A DNA stretch of 26,280 nt from Candidatus Aenigmatarchaeota archaeon (GCA_016177205.1 JACOVS010000008.1:1-26280), one strand, 5' to 3'. Positions 15,303-21,988 are shown, counted from the stretch's first letter. Translations and numbers: made by a program. The notes: generated from the letters alone by a model not told the origin.

Positions 15303-16353
15303 CCTTGAGAGCCTCCATAAGTTTTTTGCTCTCTTCCGGCAAGCCGGCTAAAATCCTCAGGCATTTATCTCCTCCACCCACAAATTCAGGATCCCAGCTC
15401 GGAAATACAAATATATTATTGTCCCAAAGTTTTTCAAACACCTGCTTTGCGTCATCGGTTTTAACGTATAGGAAATTAGTACCCGACCCGAAAACTGTAA
15501 AGCCCAACGCTTTTAACTCGCTGCCTAGATTTTCCCGCTCCTCCACTATTTTTTTCCAGACGCCCTTATAATAACCCAGGTCCTCCAATGCTGCAAGCGC
15601 GGCGAATTGCACCAGTATATTCACGCTGGATGGCTGCCTAAGCCTGATCAGACCGTCTATGATCCCCTCGTTTGAGATTATGTATCCGAGCCTGATACCT
15701 GCCAAACCAAACGACTTTGAAAAACTCCTCAATATTATCACGTTGTTGAATTTTCCGAGTTGGTTCACAAAAGTTTCTCCACAAAATTCATAGAAGCATT
15801 CGTCCATTACTATGATACAGCCAAGGCCCTCTACCAGAGATGCCAATATGTTTTTATCAAACACGGTGCCGGTGGGATTGTTGGGGTTGCACAACCATAA
15901 CAGCTTAACGTTTTCTTTTTTCACGATCTCCCTGACATTTTCAATCGGGATTTCAAATCCCCTCTCTTCTATGAGGCCTATTGAAATGGGTTTCGCTTTT
16001 TGGCGCATAGCTGCAATGTGAAATTGTGAATAAGTGGGGGTCAGCATCAATACCCTGTCGTCTTTGTCGGCAAAGGCCCTGGTTATTATGTCGATCGCCT
16101 CTTCCAATCCATTCGTGATCAGAACCTCTCTTTCTTTTACACCGGCGTACTCCGCTATTTTTTTAACAAGAACGGACCAGTTCGTGTCCGGGTATGAGCT
16201 TATCTTGCCCAGATTATTTCTTATCGAAGCCGTCACTTTTGGCGATGGTTCATGCTTATTGACAGCCAAGTCTAGCCGAATAAAATTCTCCGGAACCTCC
16301 ATATAAGAGGTGTGGGGAATTCCCTCGATCCATTTTGCTTTTTCGTTCATCAT
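15280..16353 (-). CDS. PLP aminotransferase, class I/II, histidinol-phosphate aminotransferase-like
   Basis: This 357-residue fold-type I aminotransferase has LDLAVNKHEPSP and SSYPDTNWSVLVKKIAEY at the N-terminus, LTPTYSQF for cofactor stacking, CNPNNPTGT at 155-163, the Asp of MDECFYEF (D184) and the Schiff-base Lys in SFSKSFGLAGIRLGY (K213). The family includes HisC and CobD-type decarboxylases. With no other his or cob genes around, and with deacetylase, glycosyltransferase and carbamoyltransferase neighbours, a specialised substrate is likelier than histidine synthesis. It follows the PIG-L gene by six bases on the same strand. The start is at tandem ATG codons (16348-16353). Confidence 0.85.
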   Translation of the reverse strand: MMNEKAKWIEGIPHTSYMEVPENFIRLDLAVNKHEPSPKVTASIRNNLGKISSYPDTNWSVLVKKIAEYAGVKEREVLITNGLEEAIDIITRAFADKDDRVLMLTPTYSQFHIAAMRQKAKPISIGLIEERGFEIPIENVREIVKKENVKLLWLCNPNNPTGTVFDKNILASLVEGLGCIIVMDECFYEFCGETFVNQLGKFNNVIILRSFSKSFGLAGIRLGYIISNEGIIDGLIRLRQPSSVNILVQFAALAALEDLGYYKGVWKKIVEERENLGSELKALGFTVFGSGTNFLYVKTDDAKQVFEKLWDNNIFVFPSWDPEFVGGGDKCLRILAGLPEESKKLMEALKVMREAVS

Positions 16354-16359
16354 AGATAA

Positions 16360-17016
16360 TTAAACCAACGACCCCTTTAAGAATTTTATTTTAAAAACTT
16401 CGGCGTAATCGCCGGCTCCTGTCATCGCTCCTCTGTATCTGTTAAGTCCCTTCGCCGCTTCATCGTACCTGATCACGGACAACTGAGATTCGTGTTTACC
16501 CAGCGCCTCTATTTTTCGATCCATAAACCCTGTCACGTCCTCTGCCACGTGTGGTTCGTCCATCGGTGTCCAGACTTCATATAAAAGCAAGGCGCGTACA
16601 TCGCATTTTTCCCCCAGATCCTGCATGTGGGGGCTCGATGCTATCCACACCGCTTCGTTCACTATGTCATAGACTGCCCTGTGGTCCCTGTCCCCCTCCC
16701 CGCTGTGCGGGGCGAACACAATGTCCGGCCGCGACGACCTGAGTATGGATATGGCGCCTTTCAACGCCTTTTCATTGTAATCTATGAACCTTTCAGGCTC
16801 GCCCAAGAAATATAGGTTGCGCACGCCCAAAAACTCGGCGGCCCTCCTGGCCTCTCCGCCCCTAACGGCTCGTTCTTCTTCGTTACCGGAACTCGAAACG
16901 CACACCACATCAACGGCTTTGCCCCTGTCAACGTACTTCGCTATGGTTCCCCCACAACCTATGATCTCATCGTCTGGGTGGGCTGCGAATACCATGGCAC
17001 TGGAAAAATCAAACAT
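16360..17016 (-). CDS. PIG-L/LmbE-family N-acetylglucosaminyl-type deacetylase
   Basis: This 218-residue zinc hydrolase has the metal site AHPDDE (residues 12-17; His and Asp are ligands), SSSGNEEE, and the later His motif GEGDRDHRAVYDIV, which supplies the third ligand and the catalytic partner. Relatives remove the acetyl group from GlcNAc linked to inositol, malate or other aglycones (PIG-L, MshB, BshB) or act on antibiotic precursors. The ATG at 17016 leaves a short N-terminus before the AHPDDE motif and lies about 26 nt from an AT-rich box; an ATG at 17040 is the alternative. It is first in an operon with the aminotransferase and divergent from the glycosyltransferase. Confidence 0.9.
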   Translation of the reverse strand: MFDFSSAMVFAAHPDDEIIGCGGTIAKYVDRGKAVDVVCVSSSGNEEERAVRGGEARRAAEFLGVRNLYFLGEPERFIDYNEKALKGAISILRSSRPDIVFAPHSGEGDRDHRAVYDIVNEAVWIASSPHMQDLGEKCDVRALLLYEVWTPMDEPHVAEDVTGFMDRKIEALGKHESQLSVIRYDEAAKGLNRYRGAMTGAGDYAEVFKIKFLKGSLV

Positions 17017-17078
17017 GTCAAGATTAAAAATCGTAAACATAAATCCCTAGAAGGTCACTGTTTAACAGGTTCTTTGAA

Positions 17079-17085
17079 AGGTGAT
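17079..17085 (+). promoter_or_regulatory. Strong Shine-Dalgarno site deciding the glycosyltransferase start
   Basis: AGGTGAT matches the archaeal 16S rRNA 3' end (complement of ATCACCT) and lies 9 nt before the ATG at 17095. It is one of the few clear ribosome binding sites in a window dominated by apparent leaderless starts. It argues against the longer frame from 16978. Confidence 0.65.
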
Positions 17086-17094
17086 CCTGTGGAT

Positions 17095-17892
17095 ATGGCA
17101 GTTGTCATACCGGTTGCGGACGATATAAGGCTCCAAGATTGTTTGGACAGCATAAAAGAGGATGTTGAAGTAGTCATTTCGATGAATGGCCCAACAGAAC
17201 AAATAAAGGAAATTACTCGGAAGTCCGGCAGGCGGTATTGTGAACTGCCTGATAGAAACTTGGGAGCCGCGCTTGACGAAGGGATAAAGACCGCGAAAAG
17301 CGAGAGGGTTTTGCTTATGGACTCCGACTGCGTTTTTGATCCCGGCACAATAAACCTTCTATTTCACGGTCTGGACGACCACATGCTGGCAAAAGGAAGG
17401 GTCGTGTTTGAAAGGACCGGATATGTGAGCAACCTGGTAGCAAAGGCCAGGGAATACACCACATCGGACAGGGTTAGCGCGTACAAACCCCCGCTGGCTA
17501 TGCGGAAATCCATAGCGGACCGGATGGGCGGTTATTTTTACGACCGGGACATTCACTGGGTTGAGGATTCAGAGTTCGATTCCAGAGTCAGACGGTTCGG
17601 CATCCCCATAAACTATTTGCCGGAAGCCACGATACGCCATCCCCCCTTAACTTTTTTCACGGACTTGAGGAGCGCCTTCAGGTATGGAATCGGCAAAAGG
17701 ATTGGCGTGGAAAAGGGGCTGATGAAAGGCGTCGGGAACTTTTTCTGCGACGAATTCAAAATAGGAGAAAGCAAGGGCGTCGATGCCGCTTTTTACATGT
17801 TGGCATGGAACACTTCCTATACCGCAGGTTGGTTATCGCAACTTATGTTTGATGTCTATGATGTCAGGGATAAAATAAAAACGGACAAGTAG
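17095..17892 (+). CDS. Glycosyltransferase family 2 (GT-A fold)
   Basis: This 265-residue GT-A enzyme opens directly with the nucleotide-binding strand MAVVIPVADDIRLQDCLDSI. It then has NLGAALDEGIKTAKSERVLLMDSDC with the metal-binding D-S-D (76-78). Later come a diverged acceptor loop with DIHWVEDSEFDSRVRRFG (the catalytic E-D motif) and a C-terminal helix-rich tail. No membrane spans are visible, so it is probably soluble. The start at ATG 17095 is fixed by a strong Shine-Dalgarno site; an open frame extends upstream to 16978 but overlaps the PIG-L gene and has no family similarity. It pairs with PIG-L and the following ATP-grasp-like gene, echoing GT-deacetylase-ligase pathways such as mycothiol. 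This parallel is inference. Confidence 0.87.
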   Translation: MAVVIPVADDIRLQDCLDSIKEDVEVVISMNGPTEQIKEITRKSGRRYCELPDRNLGAALDEGIKTAKSERVLLMDSDCVFDPGTINLLFHGLDDHMLAKGRVVFERTGYVSNLVAKAREYTTSDRVSAYKPPLAMRKSIADRMGGYFYDRDIHWVEDSEFDSRVRRFGIPINYLPEATIRHPPLTFFTDLRSAFRYGIGKRIGVEKGLMKGVGNFFCDEFKIGESKGVDAAFYMLAWNTSYTAGWLSQLMFDVYDVRDKIKTDK

Positions 17893-17919
17893 TTTCAAAC
17901 CGTATCAAAGGCTGATTAA

Positions 17920-19146
17920 ATGGGTCTGGTAAAGAGTTCCAAATTGCTAGAAGAGGAACTGATGAAATATGGTCCGTTATTTGGTGATTTCGAAACGGTC
18001 CCCTGGCTGATATCACCCGATTGGTTTGAAATAACAAAATCCCAGTTAGAAGAACTGCAAAGCATCGGATCGGTTTTAAGAAAATTTCTGATGACGTGTG
18101 ATAATCTATATTACGAAGACGAGGACGCTAGAAATATAGTGGAACAGAATAAATCAGACAAAACACTCCATTTCCAAAGAAGACAGATGAGAGGAGAACT
18201 TCCAATTTTAGTCAGACCGGATATGGTTATTACCAATGACGGCTTCAAAATCGTGGAACTCGAAGTGCTTGTCGGCGGAATCGGAGAAGTTCCGGCGGTA
18301 AAAGAAGCTTATTTGTCTATTGTTCCACCATCCAGACCGTACAACGGTTCAATGGTAAATTCTTTTGTAAGAGCTATGGAACAGATACCCGGCGATGGGA
18401 GAATGGACAGAACTTTGCTTGTTACCTCCTTCCCCACAAGATTTCCAGAGTTAAAAATATTTAGCAAACTTTGCAGGGATCGTGGCTACGAAACACTGCC
18501 TATGAGGTTGGAAGATATTTATGGAATTGATGATGATTGTGCAAAACTGATATGGAGACTTTTCGATGTAGATGATATAGAAGAATTAAAACACATTCCT
18601 AACATACCAATCAGCCCTCCTCTAAAACAATTCTTACAAGAAAAAGCCTGGCTTGGCATTTTACATGACCCAGGATATGAAGATTATTGGGAGTCTAATC
18701 TGGGCCAAGACTTTCATTTATTAAAAAATAGCACTGCAAAAACTTGGATTTTAAGAAAGGGGTATATGCCACCCACGGATGAGTTAAAAAATTTGCCCAA
18801 AAGTAAAAGACGATATGTGACAAAACTTTCCGATTCTTGGGGCAGTAGAAGTTTTACATACTGGCCAGAAAAATCTGGAAGACAGTGGAACAGGTTCCTG
18901 TCAGACGTCCCTGAGGGCAATTCTTTATACATTATGCAAGAATACCAGGATTCGCTTAAATTTTCCTTTCCCGCATATGTGAATGGGAAAATATCTTACT
19001 TGGAAAATCTTAGAGCACTTATAACGCCATATTACTTTTTCGTTGGAGAAAAAGCAGAATTAGCTGATATCCAAGTCACCCTAAGAAAAAGCAGGAAAGT
19101 GCACGGCGCTACAGACAGTATTATAGTCCCCGTGTCTATAAAATAG
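17920..19146 (+). CDS. ATP-grasp-like ligase, probably circularly permuted type
   Basis: This is a 408-residue protein. Around residues 90-117 it reads RPDMVITNDGFKIVELEVLVGGIGEVPAV, resembling the R-x-D...D-G-x-K-x-x-E-x-x...GG-x-G motif of circularly permuted ATP-grasp enzymes (glutathionylspermidine-synthase-like group). The C-terminal part has RRYVTKLSDSWGSRSF, a Lys and Gly-rich loop like an ATP-binding strand-turn, IMQEYQ and a terminal segment RKVHGATDSIIVPV. Such enzymes ligate an amine to a carboxylate with ATP. It follows the glycosyltransferase by 27 nt on the same strand. By eye it is more AT-rich than its neighbours, hinting at separate acquisition. No named family is certain. 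Confidence 0.5.
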   Translation: MGLVKSSKLLEEELMKYGPLFGDFETVPWLISPDWFEITKSQLEELQSIGSVLRKFLMTCDNLYYEDEDARNIVEQNKSDKTLHFQRRQMRGELPILVRPDMVITNDGFKIVELEVLVGGIGEVPAVKEAYLSIVPPSRPYNGSMVNSFVRAMEQIPGDGRMDRTLLVTSFPTRFPELKIFSKLCRDRGYETLPMRLEDIYGIDDDCAKLIWRLFDVDDIEELKHIPNIPISPPLKQFLQEKAWLGILHDPGYEDYWESNLGQDFHLLKNSTAKTWILRKGYMPPTDELKNLPKSKRRYVTKLSDSWGSRSFTYWPEKSGRQWNRFLSDVPEGNSLYIMQEYQDSLKFSFPAYVNGKISYLENLRALITPYYFFVGEKAELADIQVTLRKSRKVHGATDSIIVPVSIK

Positions 19147-19168
19147 GCGATCTTTCATAGGCAAAAAA

Positions 19169-19855
19169 TTACTTTACATATTTGGTCGGATCTTTCGTAT
19201 TTGCTTTTTGAAATGATTTTTTTCTGTCGATGCAATTCCTGCATAATCCACAATGCTCATCGCCCGCTTCGTAACACGACCATGTGATTTCAATTGGCAG
19301 GTTGTTCTCTTTGGAGTATTTTACTAAATCCCATTTAAAAGAATCAACGAAAGGTGTGACTATGTTGAACTTGTCTCCGTACATGCCTTTTGTCAACGCG
19401 TCTTCCAACGCATCGAAAAATTCTCTGGAAGAATCCGGGTAGGGCGGCATCTCATCCTCCTTATAGGCCCCTATGCTGATATTCCTGCAGTCAAGCATCC
19501 CGCAATAGGACGATGCCACGGTTAAAAATATTATGTTCCTGGCAGGCACCCAGTCCACTTTTTTGGCCTCCATTGTATGAAAATCCTCTTCGTTGATATT
19601 GGTAACCTTTCTAGATCCTGTCATGGCAATTTTCAAAAACGGCAAGGACAATTGAACGATTTCAATATCGTGCAAATTTTTGTTGCTCTTTTGCAGGTTT
19701 TCGATGTATTTTTTTGCAGCTTTAACTTCTTCAGACGAGGCGACCTGGCCGTAGTTTACATAAATTGGGTACACCTCCCAACCATCCAAAACGAGCTTGG
19801 CCATGGTTGTGCAGGAATCCATGCCCCCGGAAATCAAAGAGGCTACTTTTTCCAT
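19169..19855 (-). CDS. queC: 7-Cyano-7-deazaguanine (preQ0) synthase
   Basis: This 228-residue PP-loop ATPase converts 7-carboxy-7-deazaguanine and ammonia to preQ0 with ATP, the last step of the pathway begun by folE2-queD-queE. The PP-loop is SGGMDSCT (9-16). The C-terminal zinc site is C194...C202-x2-C205-x2-C208, in CYEAGDEHCGLCRNC. VPARNIIFLTVASSYC and ISIGAYKEDEMPPYPDS are typical QueC segments. It is a single-domain QueC, not fused to a glutamine amidotransferase (GAT-QueC) domain, so it is a synthase rather than an archaeosine-forming enzyme. It shares a divergent TATA region with the KsgA-like gene and is predicted to be leaderless. Confidence 0.95.
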   Translation of the reverse strand: MEKVASLISGGMDSCTTMAKLVLDGWEVYPIYVNYGQVASSEEVKAAKKYIENLQKSNKNLHDIEIVQLSLPFLKIAMTGSRKVTNINEEDFHTMEAKKVDWVPARNIIFLTVASSYCGMLDCRNISIGAYKEDEMPPYPDSSREFFDALEDALTKGMYGDKFNIVTPFVDSFKWDLVKYSKENNLPIEITWSCYEAGDEHCGLCRNCIDRKKSFQKANTKDPTKYVK

Positions 19856-19874
19856 AAAAATTTAACGTGTCGTG

Positions 19875-19883
19875 TATTTAAAA
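19875..19883. promoter_or_regulatory. Shared divergent TATA region (queC / KsgA-like gene)
   Basis: TATTTAAAA is centred at about 19879, about 25 nt from the queC ATG at 19855. On the other strand it predicts a start near 19905, giving the KsgA-like gene a leader of about 22 nt with an AGTGAT ribosome-binding-like site before ATG 19927. Confidence 0.5.
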
Positions 19884-19926
19884 CTCTTGTTGTACAAACA
19901 TCTCATTGATTTTGGGCAGTGATTTC

Positions 19927-20805
19927 ATGCGAAAAGGAGGACGATCCGTAGTAAGACTCAACCAGCACTTCCTGAAAGATGAGTCCGTAATGGACCAGAT
20001 TGTGGGATTGGCCGATATTCAGCCGGGGGAAATTGTTTTGGAGATTGGGCCGGGAGAAGGAGCCATCACCAGAAAAATGGCACCGTTTGCACAAAGAGTG
20101 GTAGCCATCGAAGCCGATCCAAAATTACGGGACGCTTTAACCGATCTGCAGAGCCAATATCCCAACATAGACATCCTGTACGGCGACGCCCTGAATATGA
20201 GGTGGCCCAGATTTGACAGGATGGTTTCCAACATACCCTTTAACATGACAGAGCCCCTTATCCACAGATTGCCTGATGAGAGGTTCGGTGCCGCTGTTCT
20301 GCTGGTCGGTGAAACGTTTGCTGACAATTGTTGCGGCGATATCGACTACAACACCACCACGTTGGGGCTGCTTGCAAAAGCTTATTTCAGAACAGAACAC
20401 CTGCTCCATGTCCCAGGAGATAGTTTTGAACCGCCCCCTTCGACAGATGCGGATCTGATAGCGTTGTATCCCATAAAAAAAAGGGACCTTATCAGGAAGC
20501 CCCCCCTTTACCTGATGCGCTGCATGTTGGACCAGAGGACTAGACCGGTCAAAAACGCCCTCTCCGCAGCGTTGCACCAGTACGCCTTTGATGCTGGCGG
20601 CGATGTAAACAATATCGAAAGGGTTGCGAGAGGCGTTGAAGGAGAAATTTCATATGCGGAACAAAAAGTGAGTATGCTGATCAACGAACAGCTCAATGAT
20701 CTTTACCAGCATCTGGGAGGGATTGCTTTAAAAAAACTGTTTGGCGGTCATAAGCCGCGCGGCGGTTCCAAGAACTGGCGCATCACCTACGGGGATTATT
20801 TGTAA
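19927..20805 (+). CDS. ksgA: KsgA/Dim1-family rRNA adenine dimethyltransferase-like protein
   Basis: This 292-residue class I methyltransferase has the KsgA N-terminus RLNQHFLKDESVMDQIV, motif I LEIGPGEGAIT (GxGxG, 41-45), motif II AIEADPKL, motif III GDALNMRW and motif IV SNIPFNM (101-107), equivalent to the NLPY catalytic motif. KsgA/Dim1 makes two adjacent m6,2A residues in 16S helix 45. The C-terminal helical domain continues to an unusual basic/glycine tail (FGGHKPRGGSKNWRI). The ATG at 19927 was chosen; a TTG at 19906 is possible. It is convergent with the SPPW methyltransferase. If the genome holds another ksgA, this copy could have a different substrate; I cannot tell here. Confidence 0.85.
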   Translation: MRKGGRSVVRLNQHFLKDESVMDQIVGLADIQPGEIVLEIGPGEGAITRKMAPFAQRVVAIEADPKLRDALTDLQSQYPNIDILYGDALNMRWPRFDRMVSNIPFNMTEPLIHRLPDERFGAAVLLVGETFADNCCGDIDYNTTTLGLLAKAYFRTEHLLHVPGDSFEPPPSTDADLIALYPIKKRDLIRKPPLYLMRCMLDQRTRPVKNALSAALHQYAFDAGGDVNNIERVARGVEGEISYAEQKVSMLINEQLNDLYQHLGGIALKKLFGGHKPRGGSKNWRITYGDYL

Positions 20806-20821
20806 AGACCGCATCACACGA

Positions 20822-21646
20822 TCATCTGCTATCGTAAACCGATATCTGATGGTTTGCTTCCTCAGTTAGAAAATCTCCAACTTTTCTCCCCAAAGGTATC
20901 TCATGGTCATATGGCCTTATCATGACATGTTCTGTTCTGAACCCGGATAAATGACCGCCTATGGCTTTGAACATCTCTTTTCTATCGGTTGTTTGACGGC
21001 CGTCCGGCAACACTGCAGGATAGGTAGAGGACGGCCACGGCGGGCTGGACACTATTTTTTCTCCTTCGTACACAATATCAAGGACTTCAAATGCGGAGCC
21101 GTTGTAAAGGCGTATGACCGTGTCCGGTCGTCTCGTTCTGAATTTGACAGATCTTTCCACTCCTCTCCGACCGTTTTCGTTATATCGCTTATGGTGGATC
21201 GAGGATTCGTCAAGGAATGCGTCAACTTTTGATACCAACTCTTCGAAAACATGAGGGTAAACCTCAATTCCGCTAATTTCATTTACGCCCTCCAACAACG
21301 AAGAAATAATTGTACCGCCAATTCCCACAAAAGGATCCATCACATTCCGAACGCCTTCGTGTGTACATTGTTCCAAAACGTATAGGGACCTGGCCATAAC
21401 ATGTATGTTGGTTATATGATTTCCCATAAACCTTCTTATAAAATCAAGCTCCTTCCTGTTTCTGATCGTCCCATTTTCAGGGTCGGTGTACAACTCCACG
21501 CCCATAATTGACAATCTCCTTTCCGTTGTTTGTGACGGCAATAATTCGTAGAAATCGCCGCCCACCGGTGACATGAAATCGGCTTTGGACAACGCCTTAA
21601 TTAAGTCTGGCGGGTAACCGGCTGGCTTTCTGATAAACAGGGGCAT
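20822..21646 (-). CDS. Putative nucleic-acid N-methyltransferase with SPPW motif
   Basis: This 274-residue protein has a Rossmann methyltransferase core: motif I VMDPFVGIGGTI (about 102-113), an acidic motif II GIEVYPH, and motif IV SPPW (201-204). S/D/N-PP-Y/F/W is the catalytic motif of amino-methyltransferases acting on DNA or RNA bases. Motif I precedes motif IV, as in the TRM11/alpha-class order. The N-terminal 80 residues (PSQTTERRLSIMGVELYTD...RRFMGNHITN) may bind target. The ATG at 21646 is about 26 nt from an AT-rich box (21669-21676). No restriction partner is visible. DNA or RNA as the target is unresolved, and the exact family is not recognised. Confidence 0.6.
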   Translation of the reverse strand: MPLFIRKPAGYPPDLIKALSKADFMSPVGGDFYELLPSQTTERRLSIMGVELYTDPENGTIRNRKELDFIRRFMGNHITNIHVMARSLYVLEQCTHEGVRNVMDPFVGIGGTIISSLLEGVNEISGIEVYPHVFEELVSKVDAFLDESSIHHKRYNENGRRGVERSVKFRTRRPDTVIRLYNGSAFEVLDIVYEGEKIVSSPPWPSSTYPAVLPDGRQTTDRKEMFKAIGGHLSGFRTEHVMIRPYDHEIPLGRKVGDFLTEEANHQISVYDSR

Positions 21647-21668
21647 ACCAAAGACCACGACATTAAAC

Positions 21669-21676
21669 TATTTATT
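21669..21676 (-). promoter_or_regulatory. TATA box of the SPPW methyltransferase gene
   Basis: The minus-strand AT run AATAAATAG (plus-strand CTATTTATT) is centred about 26-27 nt from the ATG at 21646. This supports that ATG over the GTG at 21658 and a leaderless mRNA. It lies just downstream of the tRNA-Ala 3' end, so read-through is also possible. Confidence 0.45.
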
Positions 21677-21732
21677 GGGACGATGCCCGGCTTATTTGGA
21701 CCGGTCGGGATTCGAACCCGAAGCCTCGACGA

Positions 21733-21838
21733 ATTTCGTACCGCAAGGAAAACTACGTTTTCCTTACCGGGCTATCCTTTCCTTAATCGGCTAGGACAGT
21801 TTCTTTTGGTTAAGCTTTTCTTTTTAAAGAAAAGCTTA
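21733..21838 (-). other. tRNA-Ala intron (106 nt)
   Basis: It is inserted at the standard 37/38 site and is as long as a mature tRNA plus 30 nt. It begins with a perfect 13-nt inverted repeat that starts at the 5' splice site (21811-21838, arms TAAGCTTTTCTTT). Nearer the 3' end it has a second perfect 9-bp hairpin AAGGAAAAC/GTTTTCCTT with a 3-nt loop (21745-21765). It has no open reading frame that looks real. Confidence 0.85.
21811..21838 (-). repeat. Perfect hairpin at the 5' end of the tRNA-Ala intron
   Basis: The two 13-nt arms (TAAGCTTTTCTTT and its complement) are separated by two bases. The repeat ends exactly at the predicted 5' splice site. In RNA this gives an 11-12 bp AU-rich stem with a small loop. 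Confidence 0.85.
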
Positions 21839-21874
21839 TGCGAACGTCGCGATCTACCGTTGATCTACCGGCCC

Positions 21875-21893
21875 GTCTTAACTGGAATCATAC
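21875..21893 (-). promoter_or_regulatory. Conserved element immediately 5' of tRNA-Ala
   Basis: The minus-strand 19-mer GTATGATTCCAGTTAAGAC abuts tRNA base 1. It matches the element before tRNA-Ile at 17 of 19 positions. Here it is also the inner arm of an inverted repeat (21885-21916). Confidence 0.55.
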
Positions 21894-21916
21894 CGTATGA
21901 TGCATCGGTATGATTC
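21885..21916. repeat. Inverted repeat upstream of tRNA-Ala
   Basis: GAATCATACCG (21885-21895) and CGGTATGATTC (21906-21916) are perfect 11-bp inverted arms around a 10-nt spacer TATGATGCAT. It covers the region where the tRNA-Ala TATA box would be expected. No good TATA box is visible there. Confidence 0.6.
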
Positions 21917-21958
21917 GGTCAACTAATAGCCTACTAAATTTCTTCTTTCGTCGCAGTG

Positions 21959-21968
21959 TTATATAATT
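21959..21968 (+). promoter_or_regulatory. TATA box of the MBL-fold/valS operon
   Basis: TTATATAATT is centred 26 nt before the ATG at 21989, predicting a leaderless transcript starting at that ATG. Confidence 0.55.
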
Positions 21969-21988
21969 GTCTTATTAATAAGATCTTT

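Larger units (their letters stand above)
21697..21874 (-). tRNA. tRNA-Ala (anticodon CGC) with a 106-nt intron
   Basis: Exons are 21874-21839 and 21732-21697. The joined exons fold as a tRNA: acceptor GGGCCGG/CCGGTCC with the alanine-identity G3-U70 pair, D stem GATC/GATC, anticodon stem CGACG/CGTCG with loop TTCGCAT (CGC), T stem TCGGG/CCCGA, discriminator A, no encoded CCA. The intron lies between positions 37 and 38. TTCG (exon) pairs with CGAA (intron 3' end) as a 4-bp central helix, flanked by 3-nt bulges CAT and ATT cut after their second base. This is the canonical archaeal splicing-endonuclease motif on the outer side. No inner helix next to it is obvious, so it is a relaxed hBH form. 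Confidence 0.93.

Noticed and set aside
15280..16353. Histidine biosynthesis gene hisC
   Set aside because: The family fits, but no other his genes are near and the neighbours are sugar-modifying; only the aminotransferase class is claimed.
16978..17094. N-terminal extension of the glycosyltransferase frame
   Set aside because: It overlaps the divergent PIG-L gene, has no family-like sequence, and a strong Shine-Dalgarno site points to ATG 17095.
21811..21838. Long palindrome read as a transcription terminator or small mobile element
   Set aside because: It lies inside the tRNA-Ala intron and ends at the splice site; archaeal terminators do not need hairpins and no target duplication is seen.
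21683..21913. 76-codon open frame over the tRNA-Ala locus
   Set aside because: It covers the tRNA exons, intron and upstream repeat; the RNA gene explains the sequence.
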